A stretch of 35,204 nucleotides of DNA from Candidatus Thalassarchaeaceae archaeon (GCA_030747885.1 JASLJW010000049.1:1-35204); one strand, 5' to 3'; shown: positions 25,073 through 34,345, numbered from the stretch's first letter. Numbers and translations: made by a program. Notes: a model not told the origin generated them from the letters alone.

Positions 25073-28000
25073 TTATTCCCATCCATCATCATCATCATCA
25101 TCATCAAAGTCATCATCTTCGAATAGTAAATCTACAAATTCGTCATCTATGCCGTCCTTATTCATTTGACGAATACTAACGAATGTAACTGTTGGGACAA
25201 CAATAATTGCAATTGCAATAAGCAGGATAGTCAGAGGATTTTGTCGAGCTTGTTCAATCCAACCTAATCCCCAACCGTATGCAACATCTATACCTACAGA
25301 AATGGCATTATCTTGTTCATCTATCTCTTCTATCTCATTACTAGCATCAACAACAACTCGAATTCTTTCTATGCCTTTTTGAGCATCCCAAATTGTATCG
25401 ATGTAGATTGTATCTCCATCTTCTATTCGATCAATTCTTTGTGTATTGAATGGTTCAGTAGAATCACCTGCATAGAATGAGACATCGAATGATGAATTCA
25501 GAGAACCTCCGAAGTTTGTTAGGAATGCTCTGAGTTCTACATCTGTACCGACACTAACACGTTGCTGCCCTACTTCGAGTCTCACTGCCCTTAATTCAGG
25601 ACTCTTATCTGCTCCAAGTGTAACCCATGCTAGTTCGAGATCATTATCCAAATAACTTGGTTCTCTTACAGGATCACTTTCACTATTGCTAGTTTGTGGG
25701 AATGTATTTCCTGCTGAATCTTCACCAGTAAGATAGAACCCTACAATATATCCCGTTCGAGGTGTTACTAGTCCTTCACTGGTAAGATCAACTGTTCCAG
25801 TCCATAAGAGAAGGTCATCTTGTAATTCCATTGAAAGAACAGAGAATCCAGCGGCAATTGTAGTCGTCCCATCTCTCATTATCCAGTGTACTTTTTGAGG
25901 AGCTTGTGCTAAATCTGAACATCGCTGATCGGAGGGGTCATTGACACATTCTTCGGTTCCAAGGAATGCAACATCGACTGCAGTAAGATCTGCTTGAGTA
26001 CCTATATCGATTATATCGATTGGAAGGATTCTATGAATTACTCTAGGTGGAGTATGGTCAACACTTAGTTGCAAAGTAGTAGAAACAGAATCTCTAGTCA
26101 TATCTTCACCTCGTCCAGGAATACCGGTGATTCCGGTCAAGAAAGTCCTAGTTTCCGCTGAAGCGAGAGTTGGAGCCGCGCTCAATGGAACTTCCACCAT
26201 GTAATCTCCATTTTCAGTTAGACTTCCATCAGACCACATTTGTACTCCATCGAATACTTCTACTATAATCCCTAGATTATTTGGTGGGGGCGTTTGAGAA
26301 TCTTCATACACTACTCTTCCAGTCCATTGAATACGATCATCTGGCCTAATTGAAGTGGAACTATCTATGGGTCCAACTCGTGGATGCATCACATCGGTGA
26401 TTGAGTAACTGGTTGGATCAAGAATCAAGTCGTTTTCTACGTGGAATGTACGATCAACAAATTCAATTCGACGCATATTTGCACCCAATTGTTTGTATTC
26501 AAATGCTAAATCACTAATTTCTTCATCTGGCCATTCCCAAGACATCTTGAAACGGAAGTCAACGAGAATCCAAGGTAATCCCGTATCGTTACTAATTACA
26601 GTAGTTTGACTATTAGGAAGAATTTCGATATAATCTGAATCACTCCAGAAAGAATTGTTTCTTCCAGAAAATGAAATAGTTTGGCGATCTCTTTCAGGAT
26701 CTGGGCCCTCAAAGTCGAAAATTAAACTAATTATTTCAAAATCTATTATTCCATTTGCATCAACCAATCCAGCACTAATTACTTGTTCAGTGCCTGCGAA
26801 AATTGCATCTCCATCATTATGGCCGGACCAATGAATTCCTGTGAAAACAGACTCCATGTCCTTTCTTGTTCGATATGTAGCAAGATCAGAAGAGAAACCA
26901 GGTCCTTCTCCTGAGTCTAGTAAATTACCTGCAGGATCATTTCCAGTAACATAGTATGAAACAGAAGCAAGGTTAGGATTTCTACTATCATCAATAGTGG
27001 TGAAGAATCTCTTGTTTTCTGCGGATGTTGTGTTAACCATTGTCCGATTCATATATTCGTCAGCATCTGCAATTCCATTTCGATTTATGTCATGATCTGC
27101 TTCCACCCAATAGTGTAGAGTAAGTTCGGTGGGGTCTCCTACTCCGTCTTCAACATCAATTACAATTGATTGATCATATCTGGCAGCAACATAGTCGTCT
27201 TGTTTAGGGCTATTATGGGTGATTTCTGGAGATGTAGCATCAATGTAGAAGGTTCGCCTTGAGTCAGAACTTGGTGGTGAAACTAAAGTCGGATCTCTTT
27301 CATTATATGTTTGAACTTCGTAAGTTATTCCATCAGGAATATCGATATCTGGTACTGTTAAACTGATGAAGAAAGAGCCATCTGGGTTATTTTGATCCTT
27401 CCAAGAAGATTGTACAAAGTCTCCTTGTTCTCCCTTTTGTGCAATTTGAACATCAAATACAGAATTCAAAGGAGTATCTTCAGTATCTGCGAACCACATT
27501 TGGCCTTGGAAAAAGATAGTTTCACCTGCTGAAACCCATGCTCCATCAGTTAGATTTTGACTTGTTGTAATTCCCTCCACATCTCTGACGCCTAGCCAAC
27601 CTAGCCCATATGTCTGATTTACTCTGATTCCCGTGTTTCCAGTTTCTGATAACATAGCTGGAGTAGATCCTTGATCATCGGTACATGTGACTCTAAATCC
27701 TACATTGTCATTGTTATGTTCAGGAAATTCACTGGTAACTCGGAATCTCCAATGGATTTCAAAAATACCATTGTTATTTGTGGTGTATGTGCCACCTTCT
27801 TGCCCTGGCTGAATAGGAATAATCCAATCTGCTGGATCGTCATCCATCAGAGTTCCAGTTTGTGACCATGTTAGTGATGGAGAATCTGAACTAGGTGAAG
27901 CAACAAAATCTAGAGTAGCATCCGTAATCCCAGATGCTCCTTCTCCGATGACATGTCGAGTTACAACTTCGTAAGCTTGGCTACGCTCGTGTAGAATCAT

Positions 28001-30094
28001 CCCTTGATCCCAAATGATGTCTAAGTTCACTGTTTGCATGGTATATGAGAGTTCAAATGAATTGATTTTTACTAGGCCTGGAGCAGTGGACGAAAGACTG
28101 ATTGGAATAGTTATAGTGCCTACACCAGTTCCTGGAATTTCGGAATTAATTGCACTTAGTAGGTTTGCATTGCTTGCATCTACTATCCCAAGAAGAGTTC
28201 CAGTATGAGCCCATTCATCTGTTCCATCATCCCCAATATCCATCTTTACATTTTGAGGTGCTTGACTGAAAATTTGAATGTTGAAATCATCTAAAGTGGG
28301 CGTATTAGCGTTGCCTGATCCTGAATAGAAATAGATGTAGAAATAGATGTATGAACTACTCCCAGAAAAAGAAATTGTTTGCCCAGGAGTATTAACGCTG
28401 TATTGCTGTCCGATTTGAAAATACATATTGAAATATGAATTACCGGGAGTTGTTGAATTCCACCATACTTTTGCAGCAACTGGAGCAGTTCCTGTAGTGC
28501 CTAGATATTTGTAACCTCTAATGTAACCACTTGAAGAGAAGCTTGAGACATATGTTAGTTGAACTCGATCTATAATTGGGGAGATACTGTTGTTGGTACC
28601 GTTGAGATAGGCTCGCCATTTGACTTGGTTTCCAGCATTTGCGAATGTAATTTGATTCCCTAGAGTTGCTGCTTTCCAAGAGTTTCCACCATCCACACTA
28701 ACTTCGATTTCTACAGAAGTTCCACTAGGTTCGTATGTGATTAGTCCGTTTAGTGTAATTGCACTGATTGGAGAAGCCAAATTTGTCGTTGATCCTATTG
28801 CTATACTACTTGATTGAGACGATGCTCTATGTTCAAAAGTAGCCCCAATTCCCGACTTTAAGACAGTTCGACTGGTTGTAGTAGGACAATAACTTGTAAT
28901 GGCTGAGTAAAAACAAGAGTAGAGAACATTTCCTTCTCCATCATCTGCAATTCCATAATGGCCTTTACTGTTCAGAGTGATTGAACCTTGGAAATCAACC
29001 CAAGCCCCAGCACTATGTAAAACAAAATGAGTAGACGAAGAAGTCCGATAAGAATTAATCAAAATCCTAGGGTAGTTGACTGCAAGCCCGGATACTGTAC
29101 CTGAAATTGTAGTACTCGTCCCAAGATAAGTGATAGAATTCGCAGTAGTAGGATTAGATCTTGAAACATTCCATAGATTGTAAGTCAATGATCCGGAACT
29201 TGAACGAACCAGAACTTTCAGAGAATCACTTTCTTGATCTATTGCAATCCCGACAGGATACGAACTAGAACTAGACATTGTCCAACTACCAACACAACTC
29301 CATGTAGAATCGGTAACCGTCCATTTTGTAATTAATCGATAATTGTATGAAACAGCCCAAACAGTATTCTCCCCATCTGCAGCTAAGTCGTAAAGTGAAT
29401 AAAGGGCTTGACTATTGCAATTGTTGTATTGTTTTGTTACTTGATTTACAACATTTGATGAAGATGAGTTGTAAGAATTTATTGCAGGTGTTTGATACAC
29501 CGTACTTGAACCATAATTACTTGAGAATAAGGTATCACCTACCTTTACTAAGGCTCCTGGGTAGTTCCAATTCATACTATTTGGTACAGTCATTGCATTC
29601 CCGCTGACTGTAGGGCTAATGTACCCTTGATCCCCATTTGAAGCAAATCTTCCAGAAGTATTGTGATATGAAGATGAAGCACTATCCCAATCCCTAGAAG
29701 CAGCTAGATTGTTTGAACTGGTGGTTTCTTGAGTATTGAGAGTTATTTCGTCATTAGCTACTTTCAAATTATTCCTATACCAACTAGAGAAGTATGTACC
29801 TGTGAATGATGCTGTGGTAGTCCCAGCACCTCCAAATTCACTGTCCGTAGTTCGGTTTTCCCATTGTGTATTCTGCGCAGTCCCTTCAATGGCAAATCGT
29901 GCTTGAGTAACTGCTGCACCATATGGGAGTGTTATTCCGGGTGTCTGAGCATCTCCACCAGTCGCACTAGTGAAACTATGGCTGAATGTAGTAGTCCCAT
30001 CAGCAAACTGAGTTTCTGTAGTTGCTGCCGAGACGAGTGGCGAAAGTGACATGGAAATAAGCAGAAAAAGAACAAATATTGGAGTACGTCCCAT
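25073..30094 (-). CDS. Giant secreted, C-terminally membrane-anchored surface protein
   Basis: A 1673-residue surface protein. Residues 1-23 are a signal peptide (hydrophobic FVLFLLISMSLSPL, cleavage likely after VSA). Most of the rest is Ser/Thr/Asn-rich beta structure: a propeller-like region at about 170-420, a region at about 440-510 (EIEVSVDGGNSWKAA), and several Ig-like or FN3-like blocks up to about 1490. A CARDB-like adhesion domain covers about 1500-1605 (ELRAFLTNFGGSLNSSFDVSFY...DEQDNAI). A helix at about 1617-1640 anchors the protein, with a short acidic cytoplasmic tail that contains seven consecutive Asp. GGAGGT precedes the ATG. Large CARDB/Ig proteins in marine archaea are usually regarded as cell-surface or adhesion proteins; no enzyme motif was found. 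It is divergent from a membrane protein and a signal peptidase gene. Confidence 0.88.
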   Translation of the reverse strand: MGRTPIFVLFLLISMSLSPLVSAATTETQFADGTTTFSHSFTSATGGDAQTPGITLPYGAAVTQARFAIEGTAQNTQWENRTTDSEFGGAGTTTASFTGTYFSSWYRNNLKVANDEITLNTQETTSSNNLAASRDWDSASSSYHNTSGRFASNGDQGYISPTVSGNAMTVPNSMNWNYPGALVKVGDTLFSSNYGSSTVYQTPAINSYNSSSSNVVNQVTKQYNNCNSQALYSLYDLAADGENTVWAVSYNYRLITKWTVTDSTWSCVGSWTMSSSSSYPVGIAIDQESDSLKVLVRSSSGSLTYNLWNVSRSNPTTANSITYLGTSTTISGTVSGLAVNYPRILINSYRTSSSTHFVLHSAGAWVDFQGSITLNSKGHYGIADDGEGNVLYSCFYSAITSYCPTTTSRTVLKSGIGATFEHRASSQSSSIAIGSTTNLASPISAITLNGLITYEPSGTSVEIEVSVDGGNSWKAATLGNQITFANAGNQVKWRAYLNGTNNSISPIIDRVQLTYVSSFSSSGYIRGYKYLGTTGTAPVAAKVWWNSTTPGNSYFNMYFQIGQQYSVNTPGQTISFSGSSSYIYFYIYFYSGSGNANTPTLDDFNIQIFSQAPQNVKMDIGDDGTDEWAHTGTLLGIVDASNANLLSAINSEIPGTGVGTITIPISLSSTAPGLVKINSFELSYTMQTVNLDIIWDQGMILHERSQAYEVVTRHVIGEGASGITDATLDFVASPSSDSPSLTWSQTGTLMDDDPADWIIPIQPGQEGGTYTTNNNGIFEIHWRFRVTSEFPEHNNDNVGFRVTCTDDQGSTPAMLSETGNTGIRVNQTYGLGWLGVRDVEGITTSQNLTDGAWVSAGETIFFQGQMWFADTEDTPLNSVFDVQIAQKGEQGDFVQSSWKDQNNPDGSFFISLTVPDIDIPDGITYEVQTYNERDPTLVSPPSSDSRRTFYIDATSPEITHNSPKQDDYVAARYDQSIVIDVEDGVGDPTELTLHYWVEADHDINRNGIADADEYMNRTMVNTTSAENKRFFTTIDDSRNPNLASVSYYVTGNDPAGNLLDSGEGPGFSSDLATYRTRKDMESVFTGIHWSGHNDGDAIFAGTEQVISAGLVDANGIIDFEIISLIFDFEGPDPERDRQTISFSGRNNSFWSDSDYIEILPNSQTTVISNDTGLPWILVDFRFKMSWEWPDEEISDLAFEYKQLGANMRRIEFVDRTFHVENDLILDPTSYSITDVMHPRVGPIDSSTSIRPDDRIQWTGRVVYEDSQTPPPNNLGIIVEVFDGVQMWSDGSLTENGDYMVEVPLSAAPTLASAETRTFLTGITGIPGRGEDMTRDSVSTTLQLSVDHTPPRVIHRILPIDIIDIGTQADLTAVDVAFLGTEECVNDPSDQRCSDLAQAPQKVHWIMRDGTTTIAAGFSVLSMELQDDLLLWTGTVDLTSEGLVTPRTGYIVGFYLTGEDSAGNTFPQTSNSESDPVREPSYLDNDLELAWVTLGADKSPELRAVRLEVGQQRVSVGTDVELRAFLTNFGGSLNSSFDVSFYAGDSTEPFNTQRIDRIEDGDTIYIDTIWDAQKGIERIRVVVDASNEIEEIDEQDNAISVGIDVAYGWGLGWIEQARQNPLTILLIAIAIIVVPTVTFVSIRQMNKDGIDDEFVDLLFEDDDFDDDDDDDGWE
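25084..25104 (+). repeat. CAT trinucleotide repeat encoding a poly-Asp tail
   Basis: Seven perfect CAT units on the plus strand, read as seven GAT (Asp) codons, three residues before the end of the giant surface protein. Tract-length change by slippage would add or remove Asp without shifting frame. Confidence 0.85.
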
Positions 30095-30100
30095 TGCCTA

Positions 30101-30106
30101 ACCTCC
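30101..30106 (-). promoter_or_regulatory. Shine-Dalgarno site of the giant surface protein
   Basis: GGAGGT on the minus strand, 6 bases upstream of the ATG at 30094. It supports this start, which also places the signal peptide at the very N-terminus. Confidence 0.75.
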
Positions 30107-30187
30107 GGTGGTGTTTCATCTCTTACTGAATGGACATATCAACATGGCGTCGTCTCGTCAAACTTTATTGAAGTAAAATATCGAAGA

Positions 30188-30193
30188 TTATAT
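30188..30193 (+). promoter_or_regulatory. TATA-like element for the membrane protein / signal peptidase operon
   Basis: TTATAT in the 143-bp divergent spacer, about 48 bases before the ATG at 30238. It predicts a start site near 30216 and a short leader that would contain AGGAAAGG (30221-30228), a ribosome site 9 bases before the ATG. Confidence 0.4.
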
Positions 30194-30237
30194 GAGAAAG
30201 TAGAATAGAATTGAACTTACAGGAAAGGTTGGTTATC

Positions 30238-31044
30238 ATGGCTCGTCGAGACAGGAAGCAGAGTGGCAACGTGTTCAGTCGTTGGTGGGAAGAGCGTAGA
30301 GATCAACATCTTAGTATCCTATTCATTCTCTCTATGGTAGGTCTTGGAGCATTCCTTTGGTCACTTGTTTTCTTTATGATGATGGATGGCGTTACTGAAA
30401 TGCCAGACCTCATTGGTCTTTCATGGTTTATGGCAATTAGTGGTCTAATTTTACTTGGGGTTGTAGGTCCTGAATTTTTTAGATATAATGAACAATTAAC
30501 ACTCCTCCGAGAAATTCTAGAATTAGAATCTCGAGCTGAAATTCAGAAAAGAAGAAAAGAAGCAGAAGAAGCAGCAACATTACTCGGAAGTATCCATCAA
30601 GGTAAGTTACTAGCACATTACAAGACCCACGGAATTCGAGCAGGCCGTGCATTTGGGTCAGCAGCCACAAATTTTGCGACTGAAGAATCATCTCTTGCTT
30701 CGTGGTGGAATGCGGAAAGAACTAAATTATCTGAAAATACTGGTGTAGAAGGTTTTGCTTCCCCGAATGTCCACAAATCATTGATTGTAGGTGGGATAAC
30801 AGGGATTGTTCTTCTTTTATGGAATTCATTATTTGGAATTGCTCGAATGACAATCGATGGTCCACGTGACTATTCAATCAATGTTCTTGCCTGGTTCAAA
30901 GGGATGCTTGGTTCAGAAGGCAATCTTCTCGTAGAACCCATTTCTTTTGATTTAATGACCGTTGTATTGTTAATTCTATTGGGGGCATTACTTTGGTCCA
31001 CCATTCCAACGGTTTCGTTGAAATTTTCAACGGAAGAGGAGTGA
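30238..31044 (+). CDS. Membrane protein with four helices and a central charged coiled coil
   Basis: I do not recognise this 268-residue protein as a named family. The basic N-terminus (MARRDRKQSG) is followed by helices at about 25-48 and 58-77, a charged segment at about 82-115 with coiled-coil character (LREILELESRAEIQKRRKEAEEAA), a soluble middle part to about 178, then helices at 181-200 and 238-256 and a short acidic tail. With both ends inside, the central domain would be cytoplasmic. The ATG at 30238 is chosen over a TTG at 30211 because of its AGGAAAGG site. The signal peptidase gene begins 9 bases downstream with overlapping ribosome-site sequence, so the two form an operon, and the protein may assist secretion or surface-protein handling. 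That link rests on neighbourhood only. Confidence 0.75.
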   Translation: MARRDRKQSGNVFSRWWEERRDQHLSILFILSMVGLGAFLWSLVFFMMMDGVTEMPDLIGLSWFMAISGLILLGVVGPEFFRYNEQLTLLREILELESRAEIQKRRKEAEEAATLLGSIHQGKLLAHYKTHGIRAGRAFGSAATNFATEESSLASWWNAERTKLSENTGVEGFASPNVHKSLIVGGITGIVLLLWNSLFGIARMTIDGPRDYSINVLAWFKGMLGSEGNLLVEPISFDLMTVVLLILLGALLWSTIPTVSLKFSTEEE

Positions 31045-31053
31045 GGAGAATCG

Positions 31054-32022
31054 ATGTCCAACGGCTATGGATGGATTCGAGAGATCCTTCTTGCTGCTGG
31101 TATGATTCTAGTTTTATACGGCTCACTTGTATTGATGACTGGTTCTTCCCCTCCAATGGTTGTTGTTGAATCACAATCAATGATGATGGACGAAAATTCC
31201 CATATTGGAAGTATAGATCCAGGAGATATCATCCTAGTCACTGATTCAGATAAAAGAGATGTGATTACATATGCTGAAGCAGTAGAACCGGGCAGTCGTT
31301 TCGAAGGATTTTCCACTCACGGAATGCCAGGTGATGTAGTAATCTACAGAAAGAATGGGGGCAATGATACTCCAGTAATTCATCGGGCAATATTGTTTGT
31401 TTCAGCGAATGAAATTGAAGATACACAATCTGATGGTACTTGTTTGGAGGGAGAATTGGATGAACAATTGATTAGTTCCGAAGGTTCAGTTGGAGCATGT
31501 ATTCTTACTTGGGATGTACGCGGGACATCAATATCTAATGTGTCTTCGATTAGTTTGAATCTGACTGGTTATTCTTGCCAATCGCATGGATATTTGGTAA
31601 TTCAGAATTGGGTCCCTGAGCATGAAGGGTATCTAACTTCAGGAGATAATCCAAGGACTAATGGCTGTACTGTAGATCAACTCATTGCTACAGGATCTAG
31701 TGGTTCAGGGCCACACTATTTTGGATTAAGAGATGAATTTGGAAAACCTGTAACTGCTGTCCGTTCAGATTGGGTATCTGGAATTGCAGGCCCTGAGATT
31801 CCATGGTTTGGAATTGTCAAACTTGCAGCATCAAGTAATTCTAGTGAAGTTACTTCTGATGCTTGGACCAATCTCTTCTTAGCTGTTACAATTTTACTTG
31901 GAAGTGTAATGATTATAGAGAAAAGCATGAGTTACCTAGTTGGTTCTTCTCCTGAATTTGAACATTCAAATCAAGAGTCTGAAAAGAATCGGGATCATGA
32001 AAATTCCTATGAAGAGGAGTGA
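31054..32022 (+). CDS. Signal peptidase I of the archaeal/ER (S26B) type, enlarged
   Basis: Membrane serine protease that removes signal peptides on the outer face of the membrane. The N-terminal helix (about 11-30) is followed by the catalytic serine in VVESQSMM (Ser42), PGDIILV, then the catalytic histidine in PVIHRAI (His110), which replaces the lysine of bacterial enzymes and marks the S26B class. GDNP (197-200) with Asp209 and the IPWFGIVKL end are also conserved. Between His110 and GDNP lies an extra segment of about 70 residues with two cysteines (C130, C149), and the protein has a second helix at about 271-296 plus a charged tail. At 322 residues it is larger than most S26B enzymes. 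GAGGAG at 31043-31048 precedes the ATG. The 3' 57 bases overlap the end of the opposite S2P gene. Confidence 0.9.
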   Translation: MSNGYGWIREILLAAGMILVLYGSLVLMTGSSPPMVVVESQSMMMDENSHIGSIDPGDIILVTDSDKRDVITYAEAVEPGSRFEGFSTHGMPGDVVIYRKNGGNDTPVIHRAILFVSANEIEDTQSDGTCLEGELDEQLISSEGSVGACILTWDVRGTSISNVSSISLNLTGYSCQSHGYLVIQNWVPEHEGYLTSGDNPRTNGCTVDQLIATGSSGSGPHYFGLRDEFGKPVTAVRSDWVSGIAGPEIPWFGIVKLAASSNSSEVTSDAWTNLFLAVTILLGSVMIIEKSMSYLVGSSPEFEHSNQESEKNRDHENSYEEE

Positions 32023-33471
32023 CGTAATATTTGCAGTTTTATTTGCAAATATTTTAGCTCTTTGAGGATGAAAAATTCCTAATTTATTTGACGCCCAAGT
32101 GATAATTACCAGAATAGAATCTCTCATGATATGTCCCCCATCAAAGGGGACAACGGGGATTAGATTTGCAAAACCCAATAGGAAATTAATCCAAAATAAC
32201 CAGAAGATAGCATCCACAAAATGTTTCTCAAGATTATTCCAAACAAGCATTTTTTCCTCTTCTTCTGTCATTAATTCCCCATCAAATGTAAAAGGAGTTG
32301 CCAGTAAATTAATTGGATGAGCCAAAGATTTGAATAATCGCATTTCAGATGACAAACCTGGATAGAACGGCCCCATTAATTGGTATCTTCCATCATCGGT
32401 GCTTCTGATTGGGTTCCCTCCGTAACTGTCAGTGGTAACTCCAATGAATGCATCACCTGGCTCGATTCCAGCCATTGCTAGATTTTCTTCAGAAAAATTG
32501 TTTGAAAGATAATGTTCGAATTTGTCACCTAATGTGATCTCAATTGTTTCTTCTTCCATCCATTTTCCATCATTGTATGGCCTAATATGAAATTGAAGAA
32601 CATCGTTTGCTTTTGATGAATCCACGATTAGACGTAAATCGTCAGCATTGGAAATTGTTGTTTCGTTAACTCCTACAATGATATCGTAGGGTTGCAATCC
32701 AGCCTCATTTGCAGGTCCATCTACTACAATAGCCGGGCTATATGCTCCTTGAATCGCAGGATCAACTCCACTGATTCCAACAGCTAAAACAAATGTAAGC
32801 AATGCAGCAAAAACCAAATTTACAGCAGGCCCTGCAGCGTATATTCTCATTCGCTCTCTTTTTGGTGCTTTCATAATTTCTTTAGTTTCAGGTTCAGCAA
32901 AAGCACCAATAGGAATCAATGAAACAATAAGTAAACCAAAACTCTTGACTCTCATTCCATGTGCTCTCATTTGGATTCCATGCCCATATTCGTGTATTAC
33001 TAAAGCAACAATAAGAGAAACTAGGGGCCAAAATAGAGGAATTCCTTGAGAAACGCCCGGAATAAGCAAGACATCAGATGTTTGTATCGATTCGACTTCT
33101 GGAGTTGTGAATGTTGATACTGCAGTTAGAATTAGTAAAAGTGAGGTAAGAAATACTACACATACACAAATCCAAAGTGAAAACTCTCCAAACCATCGCC
33201 AAAATCTCCTAGGTTGAGATATTTTTTCTAGTACTCCTTGTCCACGATTCGTTCTAACCATTAGAATAAAGCCTAGAACCTTAGTAGCATTCCACCTTTC
33301 GAGAATCCCTTTTTTTTCCAGAATTAGTAGTATGAAGACATTGAATAAAATGACTGAAAAGAAATATGAACCATTCAACAGCGCCATTACTCCAATTATA
33401 AGAATGAACAAATCCCTCAAACTGAGAGTCTCCACTATACTCTTCACAGCATTTGCTATCTTTGACCGCAT
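31966..33471 (-). CDS. Site-2 protease (M50) with PDZ domain
   Basis: Intramembrane zinc metalloprotease that cleaves membrane-anchored proteins or regulators. The zinc site HEYGH (about 160-164) and the second motif NLIPVVPFDGGH (about 436-447, Asp ligand) are intact. A PDZ domain lies between them at about 247-318 (DGPANEAGLQPYDIIVGVN). Three or four helices precede HEYGH, and helices flank the DGG motif; the length is 501 residues from the ATG at 33471. A GTG at 33516 is an alternative start with a GGAGGT-like element in the wrong place for it. The last 57 bases overlap the 3' end of the signal peptidase gene on the other strand. Substrates are unknown. Confidence 0.93.
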   Translation of the reverse strand: MRSKIANAVKSIVETLSLRDLFILIIGVMALLNGSYFFSVILFNVFILLILEKKGILERWNATKVLGFILMVRTNRGQGVLEKISQPRRFWRWFGEFSLWICVCVVFLTSLLLILTAVSTFTTPEVESIQTSDVLLIPGVSQGIPLFWPLVSLIVALVIHEYGHGIQMRAHGMRVKSFGLLIVSLIPIGAFAEPETKEIMKAPKRERMRIYAAGPAVNLVFAALLTFVLAVGISGVDPAIQGAYSPAIVVDGPANEAGLQPYDIIVGVNETTISNADDLRLIVDSSKANDVLQFHIRPYNDGKWMEEETIEITLGDKFEHYLSNNFSEENLAMAGIEPGDAFIGVTTDSYGGNPIRSTDDGRYQLMGPFYPGLSSEMRLFKSLAHPINLLATPFTFDGELMTEEEEKMLVWNNLEKHFVDAIFWLFWINFLLGFANLIPVVPFDGGHIMRDSILVIITWASNKLGIFHPQRAKIFANKTANITSLLFIGIFMIPILFRLLI

Positions 33472-33519
33472 TTGAATGCTCCATTGATTTATCACCGCTG
33501 GTTTCTTACCTCCCACCTA

Positions 33520-33726
33520 ATGTCGTACATCATGGAAGAAGAGAATACAACCTCTCCTTCTACTCGTCGAAAGATAGATTCTATGGTAAGAGATCTTGAT
33601 TCGATAGTACGTTTACTTCAACAGGCTTCTTTAGAACAAGTTAAGTTAGACGTAGTAGAAATTGAGAATAGAATTGATACCATGGAAGAACAGTTGGGTT
33701 CCCCTACAGAAAACCCTAACGAATGA
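33520..33726 (+). CDS. Small acidic coiled-coil protein
   Basis: A 68-residue soluble protein (64 if the ATG at 33532 is used). It is almost entirely helical in character: RRKIDSMVRDLDSIVRLLQQ and VKLDVVEIENRIDTMEEQL show hydrophobic residues at heptad-like spacing, with a short disordered end. I do not recognise a family. It starts 48 bp from the divergent S2P gene and its last 11 bases overlap the end of the hjc gene. It could be an interaction partner; length and acidity resemble small regulatory coiled-coil proteins, but nothing assigns a role. Confidence 0.6.
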   Translation: MSYIMEEENTTSPSTRRKIDSMVRDLDSIVRLLQQASLEQVKLDVVEIENRIDTMEEQLGSPTENPNE

Positions 33727-34345
33727 AACCCTTCATCCAGATAGGTGTTTCTGGTTCTAATTCACAACTTTCAATTTGAGATGAAGATCGTTCTTGTATT
33801 GAATCGAATGTTGGTTTTCTCTTTCCCGTTTCCTTGCAAACCAATGCTAGGAATCGATGGAGTGGCATTCCTTGATCCCAGATTAGATGTGGATTCCCAT
33901 TACTAGTCAATGGACATGAAGGAATTCTTCGAGCCAAAATGGATAGCCTACCTTCCAATTCACCACAATCAATTCTAAAGATCCTCCATGAATCACCTCT
34001 AACTCCTTTGAGTCGATATGCGTATAGAGGCATTAATCCACATCTTTTACCTACGTCCTCAAGTGCAGAATATTGGTCTGCTAATCGTCCATTAAGATAC
34101 AATTTTTTTTCTTTACTTGATTTGACTTCTATTGGAAAACAAATATCTCCACGTAGTGCAAGAAGATCACCACTCCCTTCGATTCCACTTCCTGCTGCTC
34201 TCACAACCAAAAACGGTCTTTCAATTACAAGCCGAGCCTGGGCCCTTTCTGATTCTGTACAGGAACGAGTCACTGCCCGGACACCTTCAGGGATGCCAGC
34301 TAGTACATGACGAAGCTCTCGTTCGTATTGGGCTCCCTGCACCAT
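33716..34345 (-). CDS. hjc: Holliday junction resolvase Hjc-like nuclease with C-terminal extension
   Basis: Archaeal resolvase that cuts four-way DNA junctions in recombination. The nuclease core follows the Hjc pattern: N-terminal YERELRHVL (catalytic Glu), VVRAAGSGIEGSGDLLA (Asp60), and PIEVKSS (Glu73, Lys75), then a segment with Gln91 and GLMPLYAYRLKG. Between the first Glu and RAAGSG an extra stretch of about 20 residues is present compared with typical Hjc (about 130 residues in total), and about 80 residues of unrecognised C-terminal sequence follow. The total is 209 residues from the ATG at 34345. It is divergent from the RNase H-fold gene at the right end and overlaps the small coiled-coil gene by 11 bases. 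Another PD-(D/E)XK nuclease is possible, but the motif spacing and the GSG loop favour Hjc. Confidence 0.82.
   Translation of the reverse strand: MVQGAQYERELRHVLAGIPEGVRAVTRSCTESERAQARLVIERPFLVVRAAGSGIEGSGDLLALRGDICFPIEVKSSKEKKLYLNGRLADQYSALEDVGKRCGLMPLYAYRLKGVRGDSWRIFRIDCGELEGRLSILARRIPSCPLTSNGNPHLIWDQGMPLHRFLALVCKETGKRKPTFDSIQERSSSQIESCELEPETPIWMKGFIR

Noticed and set aside
33939..34310. 123-codon plus-strand open frame inside hjc.
   Set aside because: Antisense to the nuclease motifs of Hjc; composition is that of a shadow frame.
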